Shown in pieces: positions 26,830-35,622 of a stretch of DNA of 64,000 nt; the first letter of the stretch is position 1, and every line of letters starts with the position of its first letter. The stretch spans positions 21,830-85,829 of the forward strand of contig JAVBLM010000003.1 of assembly GCA_031553535.1 (NCBI GenBank). The letters are read 5' to 3'. This stretch comes from JAIROC01 sp031553535 (lineage in GTDB: Bacteria > Bacteroidota > Bacteroidia > Bacteroidales > WCHB1-69). The translations under genes were made by a program, and so were the position numbers. The notes under the pieces are model-generated. The model saw only the letters and a list, made by a program, of their open reading frames with translations, did no database searches and was not told the DNA's origin.

Positions 26830-28458
26830 ATGAATAATGCAATTTTTAATTTTAGAGAGCCTCAAAATGAGCCGGTAAAATCGTACGCCCCCGGAAGTGA
26901 AGAGCGTCGTCTTCTACAAGCAGAACTTGACAGGCAATTTAATACTCAAATTGAAATACCCCTCATTATTGGTGGTAAAAAGATAAAAACAGGAAAAATC
27001 GGAAAAGTGGTAATGCCTACAGATCACCAACATGTATTGGCTACTTACCATCAATGTACAGATAAAGAAGTACGCATGGCTATTGATGCAGCCATGAAAG
27101 CAAGAGATGCGTGGGCAAATCTTCCCTGGGAAGAACGTTGCAGCATCGTTTTAAGAGCGGCAGAATTATTTGCAACAAAATATCGCTATGTAATCAATGC
27201 ATCCTGTATGCTGGGGCAGGCAAAAAATGCAATGCAGGCAGAAATAGATTCGGCATGCGAAGCGATTGACTTTATGCGCTTCAATCCGCATTTTGCAGCT
27301 AAGATATACGCAGACCAACCCCTGTCTTCAGGAGAAAATATAAACAGGGTGGAATATCGTCCTCTGGAAGGATTTGTTTATACGATTACTCCTTTCAACT
27401 TCACGGCTATTGCAGTGAATCTGAACATCAGTCCTGTATTAATGGGCAATGTTACCGTATGGAAACCGGCAACAACCTCTTTATTATCGAGCTACTATGC
27501 AATGGAAGTATTGATGGAAGCAGGAATTCCCGATGGAGTTATCAACTTTGTTCCCGGCTCCGGTTCTACTATAAGCAACGTTGTATTGAATGATCCTGAT
27601 TTTGGTGGAATCCACTTCACCGGATCAACAGGAGTATTCAACAGTTTCTGGAAAACGGTAGGAGAAAATGTAGGAAAATACAAAACATATCCTAAATTAG
27701 TGGGTGAAACCGGCGGGAAAGACTTTGTATTTGCCCATAGCAGCGCAAATTCTAAAGAATTGGCAACTGCGCTTGTTCGTGGTGCATTCGAATTCCAGGG
27801 ACAGAAGTGTTCTGCTGCTTCAAGAGCATATATCCCAACTTCTCTTTGGGAAGATACAAAAAAATACATGCTTGACATGCTCAAAGAGATAAAAATGGGA
27901 GACGTTCGTGACTTCTCAAACTTTATAAATGCAGTAATTGATGAAGCTTCTTTTGATAATATTGCCGGATATATCGAACGTGCGAAAAAATCGAATGATG
28001 CTGAAATTATCGCCGGTGGAAAATGCGATAAATCAAAAGGATATTTTGTTGAACCTACTGTCATTTTAGCAAAGACTCCTAAATATGAAAGTATGGCAGA
28101 AGAGATCTTCGGTCCGGTACTTACTATTTATGTTTATGAGGATGCAAAATACGAAGAAACATTAAAATTATGTGATGAAACTTCTCCGTATGCACTTACC
28201 GGATCAATTATGGCACACGATAGATATGCAGTAATGGTTGCCGACAGATATTTACGTTATTCTTCAGGAAATTTCTATATTAATGATAAACCAACAGGAG
28301 CCGTTGTAGGGCAACAACCATTTGGGGGAGCAAGGGCTTCAGGAACCAACGATAAAGCAGGAAGCTATCTTAATCTGATACGATGGACATCTCCTCGTAC
28401 TATCAAAGAAAACATCAATCCTCCAACTAATTATAAATATCCTTTTCTGGAAAAATAA
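26830..28458 (+). CDS. pruA: L-glutamate gamma-semialdehyde (1-pyrroline-5-carboxylate) dehydrogenase
   Basis: 542 residues, the length of the group-1 P5C dehydrogenases. It oxidises L-glutamate gamma-semialdehyde to glutamate with NAD+, the second step of proline breakdown. Diagnostic segments are FRPLEGFVYTITPFNFTAI-like (here YRPLEGFVYTITPFNFT), the catalytic glutamate in LVGETGGKDFVFAH, the catalytic cysteine in GAFEFQGQKCSAASRAY, and FGPVLTIYVYED. No proline dehydrogenase gene is near. A strong terminator follows 27 bases after the stop. Confidence 0.95.
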   Translation: MNNAIFNFREPQNEPVKSYAPGSEERRLLQAELDRQFNTQIEIPLIIGGKKIKTGKIGKVVMPTDHQHVLATYHQCTDKEVRMAIDAAMKARDAWANLPWEERCSIVLRAAELFATKYRYVINASCMLGQAKNAMQAEIDSACEAIDFMRFNPHFAAKIYADQPLSSGENINRVEYRPLEGFVYTITPFNFTAIAVNLNISPVLMGNVTVWKPATTSLLSSYYAMEVLMEAGIPDGVINFVPGSGSTISNVVLNDPDFGGIHFTGSTGVFNSFWKTVGENVGKYKTYPKLVGETGGKDFVFAHSSANSKELATALVRGAFEFQGQKCSAASRAYIPTSLWEDTKKYMLDMLKEIKMGDVRDFSNFINAVIDEASFDNIAGYIERAKKSNDAEIIAGGKCDKSKGYFVEPTVILAKTPKYESMAEEIFGPVLTIYVYEDAKYEETLKLCDETSPYALTGSIMAHDRYAVMVADRYLRYSSGNFYINDKPTGAVVGQQPFGGARASGTNDKAGSYLNLIRWTSPRTIKENINPPTNYKYPFLEK

Positions 28459-28483
28459 ACCTTTTTTAGAATTGTTATAATGA

Positions 28484-28528
28484 AAAGTAAGGGTTGTTCG
28501 GATTTTGAACAACCCTTACTTTTTTTAT
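28484..28528 (+). terminator. Rho-independent terminator of pruA
   Basis: A 14-base perfect stem (AGTAAGGGTTGTTC and its complement) with a 7-base loop, followed by TTTTTTATTT. Confidence 0.9.
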
Positions 28529-28948
28529 TTCATGCCGTTTTATATGTTTTTGATAATAAAAACATTGAAGGGTTATTCCGCAAAAAATATATCCCGCATT
28601 CGTTATTTTTATTATCCTCCAAAACAGGCGAACCACCTTCATTTCGTTTTAGCCGCCAATACCTGTAATCAGGGAATATTCTGCGTTGAAAAAAAAGCAA
28701 GTAAAATTATGATAAATATAGAAAGTAAATTAATTACCATATATAACCAATCCTTCTCGAGAATCCATATTACAAAATAATGAAGTACACATCCAAAAAA
28801 TATACGAAGTAATCTGTTTTTTACATATAATAGAAATATAATCACATAAGAAATCATAGGGGTCCCGTCGCCTCAAAATAAAATGTAATCGATAATTGAA
28901 TGTTTTTTTATAAAAAATTTAAAAGGCATACCGTCGATAAAATAGTTG

Positions 28949-28956
28949 TATATTTG
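28949..28956 (+). promoter_or_regulatory. -7 box (TATATTTG) with no clear gene downstream
   Basis: A perfect TAnnTTTG match in the long pruA-ctpA gap. What follows is a 21-codon frame (29005-29070), a small hairpin (ATCCTTT-GAGA-AAAGGAT, about 29050-29067) and the 41-bp hairpin array. It could drive a non-coding RNA or be a relic of a lost gene. Confidence 0.35.
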
Positions 28957-29004
28957 CAGGTTGAATAGTGAATATGATTTTAATTATCTTCAAAGGATTT
29001 TCAA

Positions 29005-29070
29005 ATGAAACCCTTTATTATACCGGAAAATGGACAAAATCATATTCTATCCTTTGAGAAAAGGATGTGA
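29005..29070 (+). CDS. Possible 21-residue small ORF
   Basis: ATG at 29005, stop TGA at 29068-29070; product begins MKPFIIPENGQNHILSFEK. It lies 49 bases after a good -7 box. Nothing in the sequence identifies it. It may be a chance frame or the relic of a deleted gene. Confidence 0.2.
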   Translation: MKPFIIPENGQNHILSFEKRM

Positions 29071-29195
29071 GAAGGTATTCATTTTTTTTCCTTGCTGAAA
29101 TTTTTTATTTTTACACAGCCAGTCAAAACTTTATACCCCGGAAATATGGAAAGCTACTCCAAGATGCAATTTCGCAGCAGACTAAAACGGATATA

Positions 29196-29438
29196 GATTG
29201 GTTGTCGCAATTTCGCGACAGCCAAGAACGAATGCGGATTGACTGTCGCAATTTTGCAACAGGCAAGAACAAATGCGGATTGACTGTCGCAATTCTGCGG
29301 CAGTCAAGAACGAATGTGGATTGATTGTCGCAATTCTGCGGCAGACAAGAACGAATGCGGATTGGCTGTTGCAATTTTGCAGCAACCAAGAACGGGTGCG
29401 GGATTGGTTGTCGCAATTCCGCGGCAAACAAGCCCGCC
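29196..29438 (+). repeat. 41-bp tandem hairpin array (array B), six units
   Basis: Units start at 29196, 29237, 29278, 29319, 29360 and 29402 (41 bases each, the fifth 42, the last partial), with a degraded half unit before the first. Each reads GATTG(A/G)(C/T)TGT(C/T)GCAATT, then a matching right arm such as CTGCGGCAGTC, then AAGAACGAATGCG. In unit 3 GACTGTCGCA-ATTC-TGCGGCAGTC forms a 10-base stem with one wobble pair. Frames are open through it on both strands, but the products are only the repeat translated. No spacers, so not a CRISPR. Confidence 0.8.
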
Positions 29439-29606
29439 ATGAAAGATATCCATCTGAAATTAAAGAAAAGATTCCTAATATGGAAAAGCTTGCCTGCAAG
29501 TATTGGCTGTCTTTTTTTCTCTCCATTTCTTATTATTATTTTTAAAAGCTAAAATTCAAACATCTGAATTCTTGTTTATTTTCAAATTATATAGTTTAAT
29601 AACACT

Positions 29607-29672
29607 GCCTTTAGGCGACTATTCTTTCGGTCGGGTTTAGCCGAAATACACACACCCTGCTTATAGCGGGTG
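29607..29672 (+). repeat. Cluster of three small hairpins upstream of ctpA
   Basis: GCCTTTAGGC (29607-29616), TTTCGG...CCGAAA (about 29625-29646) and CACCCTGC-TTATA-GCGGGTG (29653-29672) follow each other closely. They could form a structured 5' leader or be the remains of another palindromic repeat. No tRNA cloverleaf can be drawn. Confidence 0.5.
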
Positions 29673-29815
29673 GTGGTTAAGTTAAAATAAATTTTATAAA
29701 TGATATGTAAATATAAATACTATTATAAAAATTGTTTTTCATTCCCCTTTAAGTTTATTTAAATACAATAAATTGAGCACAAAATACGTTGAGAAGACAC
29801 TAATTTATATCACAC

Positions 29816-31480
29816 ATGAAAAGAAGGAGAATAAGAAATCTGCTTATCATATCAGGATTTGTTTTTGCCGGATTACTCACATGCAACTTTGTCCGTAATG
29901 ATTTCGAAATAGCAAAAAATCTCGACATATATTCATCTCTATTAAAACAATTGGATGAAAATTATGTAGATAATATCAACGTTACGGATCTTACAAAAAC
30001 AGCAATCGATGCCATGTTGAATAAGCTGGATCCATATACGGTATTTTATCCGGAATCTGATTTGGAAGAATTCAAATTAATGACAACCGGTCAATATGGA
30101 GGCATTGGAGCAACTATACAGCAAGGCGATGATTATGTAATGATTTCCGAACCATATGATAATTGGCCCGCCTTTAAAGCCGGGTTGCAACCCGGTGATA
30201 AAATTATGGAAATCGGAGGGAAAGATGCGAAAGGAAAATCCGTATCTGATGTTAGCACAATGCTAAAAGGACAACCCGGAACTACCGTATCTATCAGCAT
30301 CCTTCCTTATGGGTCAACAAAAGTTGTGAAAAAAGACATTTTACGTGAAGAAATAAAACTCCCTCCCGTAAGTTATTACGGCATGTTGGAAGGAACTACT
30401 ACCGGATATATCCGCTTAGATCAATTTACGGATAACGCCAGCCTGGAAGTCAAGAATGCATTCCTGAAATTAAAAGAAGGAGGTATGCAAGACCTTGTTC
30501 TTGATTTACGGGGAAATGGAGGAGGATTATTATCCGAGGCTGTCAATATTGTAAATCTGTTTGTTGACAAAGGAAATTTGATTGTAAGTACAAAAGGAAA
30601 AATTGCCGAAAGGAATCAACTATTTTATACACAAAATACTCCCCTCGATACCAAAATACCTATTATCGTTCTAGTGGATGGAATGAGCGCCTCTGCATCG
30701 GAAATCGTTGCCGGATCATTACAAGATTTAGACCGTGCAGCTATTGTCGGTCAGAGAACGTTTGGAAAAGGACTTGTTCAGAATATTCTTCCATTAAGCT
30801 ATAATACACGCTTAAAAGTTACTGTTTCAAAATACTATCTCCCATCAGGAAGATGCATTCAAAATGTGGATTATTCCCATAAAGACAGTACTGGGAATAA
30901 TTCTTCAAAATCAGATTCTTCTGCTATGGCTTTTAAAACAAAAGGTGGCAGAACCGTATATGATTACGGTGGTGTGGAACCTGATATTGTTCTCTCTAAT
31001 GAGGCTTACAGTACTATCTTATTAGCTATGTTCCAGAAAAATATTATTTTCAACTATGCGAATGAATTTAAACTCAAACATAACAATATCCTCCCTGTTG
31101 ATAAATTTGTATTTACAGATGCCATGTATGATGATTTTCTAAAATACGTAAGCGATAAGCATCTGGAATATGAAACCTTTACAGAAAAACAAATTAAACA
31201 ACTGAAAGAAAGTGTAAAGGCGGATAAATTTACAGGAGATGTTGATGCGGCCATCGCTTCTTTGGAAGCAGTTGTCTTGAAAGACAAAAGTACTGATCTG
31301 ATACGCTTTAAAAAAGAAATATCCGAACTGCTTGCACTTGAAATAATCTCAAGATACTACTATCAAAAAGGAAAAATTGAAGCATCACTAAAAATAGATC
31401 CTGATCTTGCGGAAGCAACAAAACTATTAAAAGACAACAAAATATATAGTTCCATACTGAAAGGAACTTATAAGAAATAA
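29816..31480 (+). CDS. C-terminal processing protease (S41 family, CtpA/Prc-like)
   Basis: 554 residues. An N-terminal hydrophobic segment (about 7-25) anchors or exports it, with LLTC as a possible lipobox. A PDZ domain spans about 93-175 (GIGATIQQGDDYVMISEPYDNWPAFKAGLQPGDKIMEIGG). The S41 protease domain has TGYIRLDQF, DLVLDLRGNGGG (about 226-237), and the catalytic serine S293 in GMSASASE with the lysine K318 in RTFGKG, 25 residues apart as in E. coli Prc. Acts in the periplasm on C-termini of envelope proteins. The next gene starts 3 bases after the stop, so the two form an operon. Confidence 0.93.
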   Translation: MKRRRIRNLLIISGFVFAGLLTCNFVRNDFEIAKNLDIYSSLLKQLDENYVDNINVTDLTKTAIDAMLNKLDPYTVFYPESDLEEFKLMTTGQYGGIGATIQQGDDYVMISEPYDNWPAFKAGLQPGDKIMEIGGKDAKGKSVSDVSTMLKGQPGTTVSISILPYGSTKVVKKDILREEIKLPPVSYYGMLEGTTTGYIRLDQFTDNASLEVKNAFLKLKEGGMQDLVLDLRGNGGGLLSEAVNIVNLFVDKGNLIVSTKGKIAERNQLFYTQNTPLDTKIPIIVLVDGMSASASEIVAGSLQDLDRAAIVGQRTFGKGLVQNILPLSYNTRLKVTVSKYYLPSGRCIQNVDYSHKDSTGNNSSKSDSSAMAFKTKGGRTVYDYGGVEPDIVLSNEAYSTILLAMFQKNIIFNYANEFKLKHNNILPVDKFVFTDAMYDDFLKYVSDKHLEYETFTEKQIKQLKESVKADKFTGDVDAAIASLEAVVLKDKSTDLIRFKKEISELLALEIISRYYYQKGKIEASLKIDPDLAEATKLLKDNKIYSSILKGTYKK

Positions 31481-31483
31481 TAC

Positions 31484-33061
31484 ATGCAGGTAAGAGAAGC
31501 CTTAACTAGCTTTATCGATTCACATTCAAAGAGTCGAATTGTATTTTTATCTGCATTGATTCTATTATTGTTAGGGATTCCCTTTTCCCGCTTCTTAATG
31601 AGTATGGGTGGAGCTATCCTCGTTATCAATTGGTTTTTAGAAGGAAATCTTGTAAAGAAAGTAAAAAGTATTTTCCAATCCAAAATCGCAATAAGTTGTT
31701 TAATCTTATATTTAGTTCATTTAATCTGGCTTATTCCATCTCAAAATATAAATTATGGATTACATGATTTATGGATAAAAATTCCCTTGTTTTTCATTCC
31801 CATTGTTTTCTTCACCAGTGATCCTTTATCCCGAAAAGAATTTCAGTTTTTATTGCAAGTTTATCTCTTGGGAACGTTTATCAGTTCATTCTCGGGATTT
31901 ATTACTTATTTGACAGGAAATCTCACAGATAAACGTGAGATGGCGTTGTTTATTTCCTATGTTCGTTTTGAAATAAATATTTGCTTTGTCTGTTTTGTGT
32001 GTCTGTTCTTGCTCCTTAAAGGAAAAATGGGTAATGCACATAAAATTGTTATTGTAGCAGCATTATGCTGGTTTTTATTTTTCCTGATTTATTCAGGTTC
32101 TATAACAGCAATTATTCTATTCTTTGTTGTAGGAACCATTATCATTATTAAAACGGCTACTAATAACCGGAACAAGTTTTTCCGTTATTTTGTGCCTTCT
32201 TTCTTCGCTTTTATTTTAATATGTATCGGAACTATGCTTTTTTATTCTGTAAAACACTATTTTAGTGCTGATTTTTCTATAGAAACAGCGGCAAAATACA
32301 CTCCGGATGGTAACCCGTATTTTCATGATCCGCAAAAGCGATATATAGAAAATGGAAGTTATATATATACTTATGTATGTGATATTGAATTGGAAGAAGC
32401 ATGGAACAAAAGAAGTGAAATCAACTTCAATAATTCCGATCAGAATGGATTTCCCATTAAAAGTACATTAATCCGTTATCTTAACTCCAAAGGATTACAT
32501 AAAGACCGGTTAGGAGTAGAATCTTTATCAGAAAAAGATATTCTCAATATAGAACAGGGAATAGCCAACATTGCCTATACACATAAATTAAATATCATAA
32601 ATAGAATGTATAGCCTGATGTGGGAAATGAATGATTATTATTATACCGGTAGTATTATCGGTTATTCCGTACCACAACGGATCGAACTTTGGAAACACTC
32701 TATCCAACTAATAAAAAAACATCCGTGGTTAGGTGTTGGAACAGGAGATGTTAAAGATGCTTTCGCTCAAGAATTAGAATTGGAGGATTCCCCCTTAGCA
32801 GGAACAAATATGCGGAGTCATAATCAATATTTTACATTTTCAATTGCATTTGGAATAATCGGATTATTGCTCATATTATTTTCTTTTTTTTATCCTCCTC
32901 TTGCTTTAGGAAAATTTAAAGATTCTCTATTTCTAGTATTCTTTTGTATAATAATTATTTCCATGATTACAGAAGATACACTAGAGCCACAAGATGGTGC
33001 TACTTTCTTTGCTTTTTTCTACTCTTTCTTTTTATTTTTGTCTCCAAAAACTTTCATTTAG
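31484..33061 (+). CDS. O-antigen ligase family membrane protein (WaaL-like)
   Basis: 525 residues with about ten membrane helices and one large periplasmic loop (about residues 265-405). The loop ends in the family motif QRIELWKHSIQLIKKHPWLGVGTGDVKDAF, followed by RSHNQYFTFSIAFGIIG; the RSHNQY histidine region is the conserved site of WaaL/Wzy_C proteins. It would attach O-antigen or another polymer to lipid A-core, or another acceptor, at the periplasmic face. Co-transcribed with the S41 protease. The last base of its stop codon is the first base of hairpin array C. Confidence 0.85.
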   Translation: MQVREALTSFIDSHSKSRIVFLSALILLLLGIPFSRFLMSMGGAILVINWFLEGNLVKKVKSIFQSKIAISCLILYLVHLIWLIPSQNINYGLHDLWIKIPLFFIPIVFFTSDPLSRKEFQFLLQVYLLGTFISSFSGFITYLTGNLTDKREMALFISYVRFEINICFVCFVCLFLLLKGKMGNAHKIVIVAALCWFLFFLIYSGSITAIILFFVVGTIIIIKTATNNRNKFFRYFVPSFFAFILICIGTMLFYSVKHYFSADFSIETAAKYTPDGNPYFHDPQKRYIENGSYIYTYVCDIELEEAWNKRSEINFNNSDQNGFPIKSTLIRYLNSKGLHKDRLGVESLSEKDILNIEQGIANIAYTHKLNIINRMYSLMWEMNDYYYTGSIIGYSVPQRIELWKHSIQLIKKHPWLGVGTGDVKDAFAQELELEDSPLAGTNMRSHNQYFTFSIAFGIIGLLLILFSFFYPPLALGKFKDSLFLVFFCIIIISMITEDTLEPQDGATFFAFFYSFFLFLSPKTFI

Positions 33062-33144
33062 AGATTTCGGGAGAACCCGAAAACGTCGTAAACTTTCGTT
33101 TGAAGATTTCGGGAAAGCCCGAAAGCATTATATATTTATATCTA
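33061..33144 (+). repeat. 42-bp hairpin repeat family, array C (two units)
   Basis: Two 42-base units (33061-33102, 33103-33144) begin at the ligase stop codon. The stems are TTTCGGG...CCCGAAA, a C-G version of the TTTCAGG...CCTGAAA stem in array D. The spacer TTTCGTTTGAAG also matches array D. Confidence 0.75.
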
Positions 33145-33462
33145 AGTCTTAATTTATGCTATGAACGATTCCCAAAAGGCCTATTATTTGTGAGTTTCAT
33201 ATATGGGTACCTATAAAACAAGCCCATGGACGACATACTATGCAGACATTATTCGTATTTGAAAAAGTTTCAATTTATACCCCGAATTCACGTTAGTAAT
33301 AGCAATTCGATTGCTGGCTAGTGAGGGATTCACAAAACAATTCTTCCTTTAGAGAGATGGAGGAATACACAGATTCAACTAATAATAAAAATAAAAGTAT
33401 TATCGTAATATTCGGCCAGTTATTACCAAAAGAAATCACAGACAGTATTATACCCTACTTAG
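33145..33462. other. Intergenic region with a decayed-sequence remnant
   Basis: About 318 bases between convergent genes. Bases 33230-33300 (ATTCGTATTTGAAAAAGTTT, then CCCGAATTCACGTTAGTAAT) are related, on the opposite strand, to 61232-61310. Both read as fragments of a peptide like YYAYLKRFNLFPELTL, broken by frameshifts here. No intact gene is supported. Confidence 0.4.
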
Positions 33463-35289
33463 TTAATTACTCATTTTCAAGATATCACCGCGTAATATTC
33501 GAAAACGGGTTCTGGCCTCCACCGTATAAATACTATCAGGATAATCAAGAAGCAATTGCTGGTATAATTCCATTGCTTTAAAGCTATCTTTTAAATGAAT
33601 CTCCTGCAACCTGGCACGCTCGAAAAGAGCTTCATCTGCCAATAAATCGTACGGATATGATTTTACAAGTATTCCATACAGGCTATCCGCTTTGAAATAA
33701 TTCTGCTGGGCCATCGCTATCTTCGCCTTTTTATATAAAATATCATCCAACAAGGAATGGTATAAATTCTGGTTCTCAATAGTATCCAACAATCTCAATG
33801 CCTCATCGTAACGATGAACTTCCATTAGGAAATCAGCCGCGGCAAATTGCTTAAGCGAAATATCCATGGAATCGGCTTCATTCTGATTGTCGGAAATCAA
33901 TAAAGAAAAATACATTGCATCATTTGCTATAAGCTTGGAGGTTGCAGCCCGCAGAACATCCAATTGAGCTTTTGCCCATTCAAATTCACCCATATGAAAG
34001 GACAATTTTGCATTTTTAAACTTTGCCATCTGTCCGATTGTATCATTGGGAAAATCTTTCTCTACCTGCGAATACAATAACGTTGCTTCCCATACATCAT
34101 CTTCCAATTGAAGAATATCTCCCATATCCAGTTTTAACAGGGCTTTTTCTTTGGGACCAATATTATTAGACGATAGATTTTGATTTATCATTTCTGTTGC
34201 AGACTCAATATTATTCAATTGTACGGCTTTCAGGGAAATCCATCTGCGATACAATCCAAAGTTAGAGTTGTTTACTGATCTAGATTGAAAATATTGCGCC
34301 AATTCCCTATCAATGTTATGTACTTGCTGATAATTCGTAGGGTGAGTTACAGCAGCCTGGGTAAGCTTGGTATTAAGCAACATCACTTGCGCATCATAAT
34401 AAAAAACAGTGGTTTCCCCTCTTCCGATAATATAACTGTATCCATCGATTGCCGTATTAAAATCATAATTTTCCGCAGCAATATTGGCCAGTTCAAAAAT
34501 ACGGCGGCCATCTTCATTATAACGCTTATCCATTGCTTTGGCTTGCCTCATAGCTGCAACAAAATCTTTCCTTTGCATCGAAAACCATATCATCAAAGAA
34601 GAATATGCTTTATTATCAGGATATTTGCTGACAGCTTTTAATAATTGCACACGAATTATTTCACTTCGTAGATTTTCATCATCGCCAATCAGCCAATTGG
34701 TAAGCCTTGTTTCCACAAAGTTAAGCATATCTTCATTCTCGTTCAAAAGAATAATATACTCTCCCATGGCTTTCTCATAGTCGTTATTCGCTTCGTATAT
34801 AGACGCAATTTCTGCCGCATAGGTAGTTGGGGAATTACTCAGTTTACGACCATGAAGATACGTTTTTACCGCATAATCATTCAACCGGTACGCTTGAAAA
34901 GCCCGGGCCAATTCTATAATTATAGTGGTATTAGCCGTAATATCTGTAATAGAACTTTCATACTGTTTCTTCGCTTTAGACGCATCTCCCTGCATTTCGT
35001 AAACATATCCAAGGTCAATATTATATTTCTGTACGTTTGGGAATTGTCTCATTTGCTTTTTAACAAGTTTCTCAGCCTCTTTTACATCCCCTATCTGTAG
35101 TAATGTTTGAAGATAAAAAGAATAATAATGATTGTTCGGATTCTGCTTATATAGTTCGGCAAATAACTCATTGGCCTTTTCAAATTCCTGATTCCTATAA
35201 TATTGATAGGCCAACTGTTCATTGTTCGATTGTGAAAACAGATTAGCTAAAGAAAAAAGGAATATTATGGATACTATGATTTTCTTCAT
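33463..35289 (-). CDS. Secreted tetratricopeptide-repeat protein
   Basis: 608 residues from the ATG at 35289 (MKKIIVSIIFLFSLANLFSQ, a signal peptide); the longer frame to 35331 adds non-signal residues over the promoter. The whole mature part is TPR-like (QLAYQYYRNQEFEKANELFAELYKQNPNNHYYSFYLQTLLQ, VQKYNIDLGYVYEMQGDASKAKKQYE, LADEALFERARLQEIHLKDSFKAMELYQQLLLDYPDSIYTVEARTRFRILRGD). TPR scaffolds of this type in Bacteroidota work in the periplasm or outer membrane; a specific partner cannot be given. No close operon partner. Confidence 0.8.
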   Translation of the reverse strand: MKKIIVSIIFLFSLANLFSQSNNEQLAYQYYRNQEFEKANELFAELYKQNPNNHYYSFYLQTLLQIGDVKEAEKLVKKQMRQFPNVQKYNIDLGYVYEMQGDASKAKKQYESSITDITANTTIIIELARAFQAYRLNDYAVKTYLHGRKLSNSPTTYAAEIASIYEANNDYEKAMGEYIILLNENEDMLNFVETRLTNWLIGDDENLRSEIIRVQLLKAVSKYPDNKAYSSLMIWFSMQRKDFVAAMRQAKAMDKRYNEDGRRIFELANIAAENYDFNTAIDGYSYIIGRGETTVFYYDAQVMLLNTKLTQAAVTHPTNYQQVHNIDRELAQYFQSRSVNNSNFGLYRRWISLKAVQLNNIESATEMINQNLSSNNIGPKEKALLKLDMGDILQLEDDVWEATLLYSQVEKDFPNDTIGQMAKFKNAKLSFHMGEFEWAKAQLDVLRAATSKLIANDAMYFSLLISDNQNEADSMDISLKQFAAADFLMEVHRYDEALRLLDTIENQNLYHSLLDDILYKKAKIAMAQQNYFKADSLYGILVKSYPYDLLADEALFERARLQEIHLKDSFKAMELYQQLLLDYPDSIYTVEARTRFRILRGDILKMSN

Positions 35290-35319
35290 GAATTTTAATA
35301 TAATTCGAATTTTAAACTG

Positions 35320-35327
35320 CAAAGATA
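35320..35327 (-). promoter_or_regulatory. -7 box (TATCTTTG, minus strand) of the TPR gene
   Basis: The plus strand reads CAAAGATA; it lies 30 bases before the ATG at 35289 and supports that start. Confidence 0.5.
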
Positions 35328-35594
35328 ACACATTTTAGCATATAACTAATACATCAGCTTTTGCTAAAGATATACTATCCAAATGAATATAAAAACATTA
35401 CTTGTATATAGTTCCGGGATTCCCAATTCGGAAATAATAGCTGGAAATTGTATTTATCGAAAGTTAACCTCCGAGACAAAGAAGGTGTTTTTTTAACAAA
35501 TTAAAAATGAAAGATATAAAATAGACATTACACTCATTCAGAAGTTATCTCATTATTGTAGACTTTCAATCTCCGGTTATCAAGCAAAAAATTA

Positions 35595-35602
35595 TATCTT
35601 TG
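35595..35602 (+). promoter_or_regulatory. -7 box (TATCTTTG) of the GtrB-like operon
   Basis: Matches TAnnTTTG, 20 bases before the ATG at 35623. The gap 35328-35594 holds nothing else recognised. Confidence 0.5.
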
Positions 35603-35622
35603 TAAAATTGAGTCACAAGTAA

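Noticed and set aside
28480..28668. 62-residue frame after pruA
   Set aside because: It starts inside the pruA terminator hairpin and has no homology.
29067..29552. Several overlapping frames of 75-114 residues on both strands
   Set aside because: They are read-throughs of the 41-bp hairpin array; peptides are Arg/Cys/Gln-rich repeats in all frames.
29600..29690. tRNA gene in the hairpin cluster before ctpA
   Set aside because: Three separate hairpins do not form a cloverleaf and there is no TTCRANY T-loop motif or CCA end.
33321..33581. 86-residue frame at the end of the TPR gene
   Set aside because: It overlaps the TPR coding end on the opposite strand and lacks any recognisable feature.
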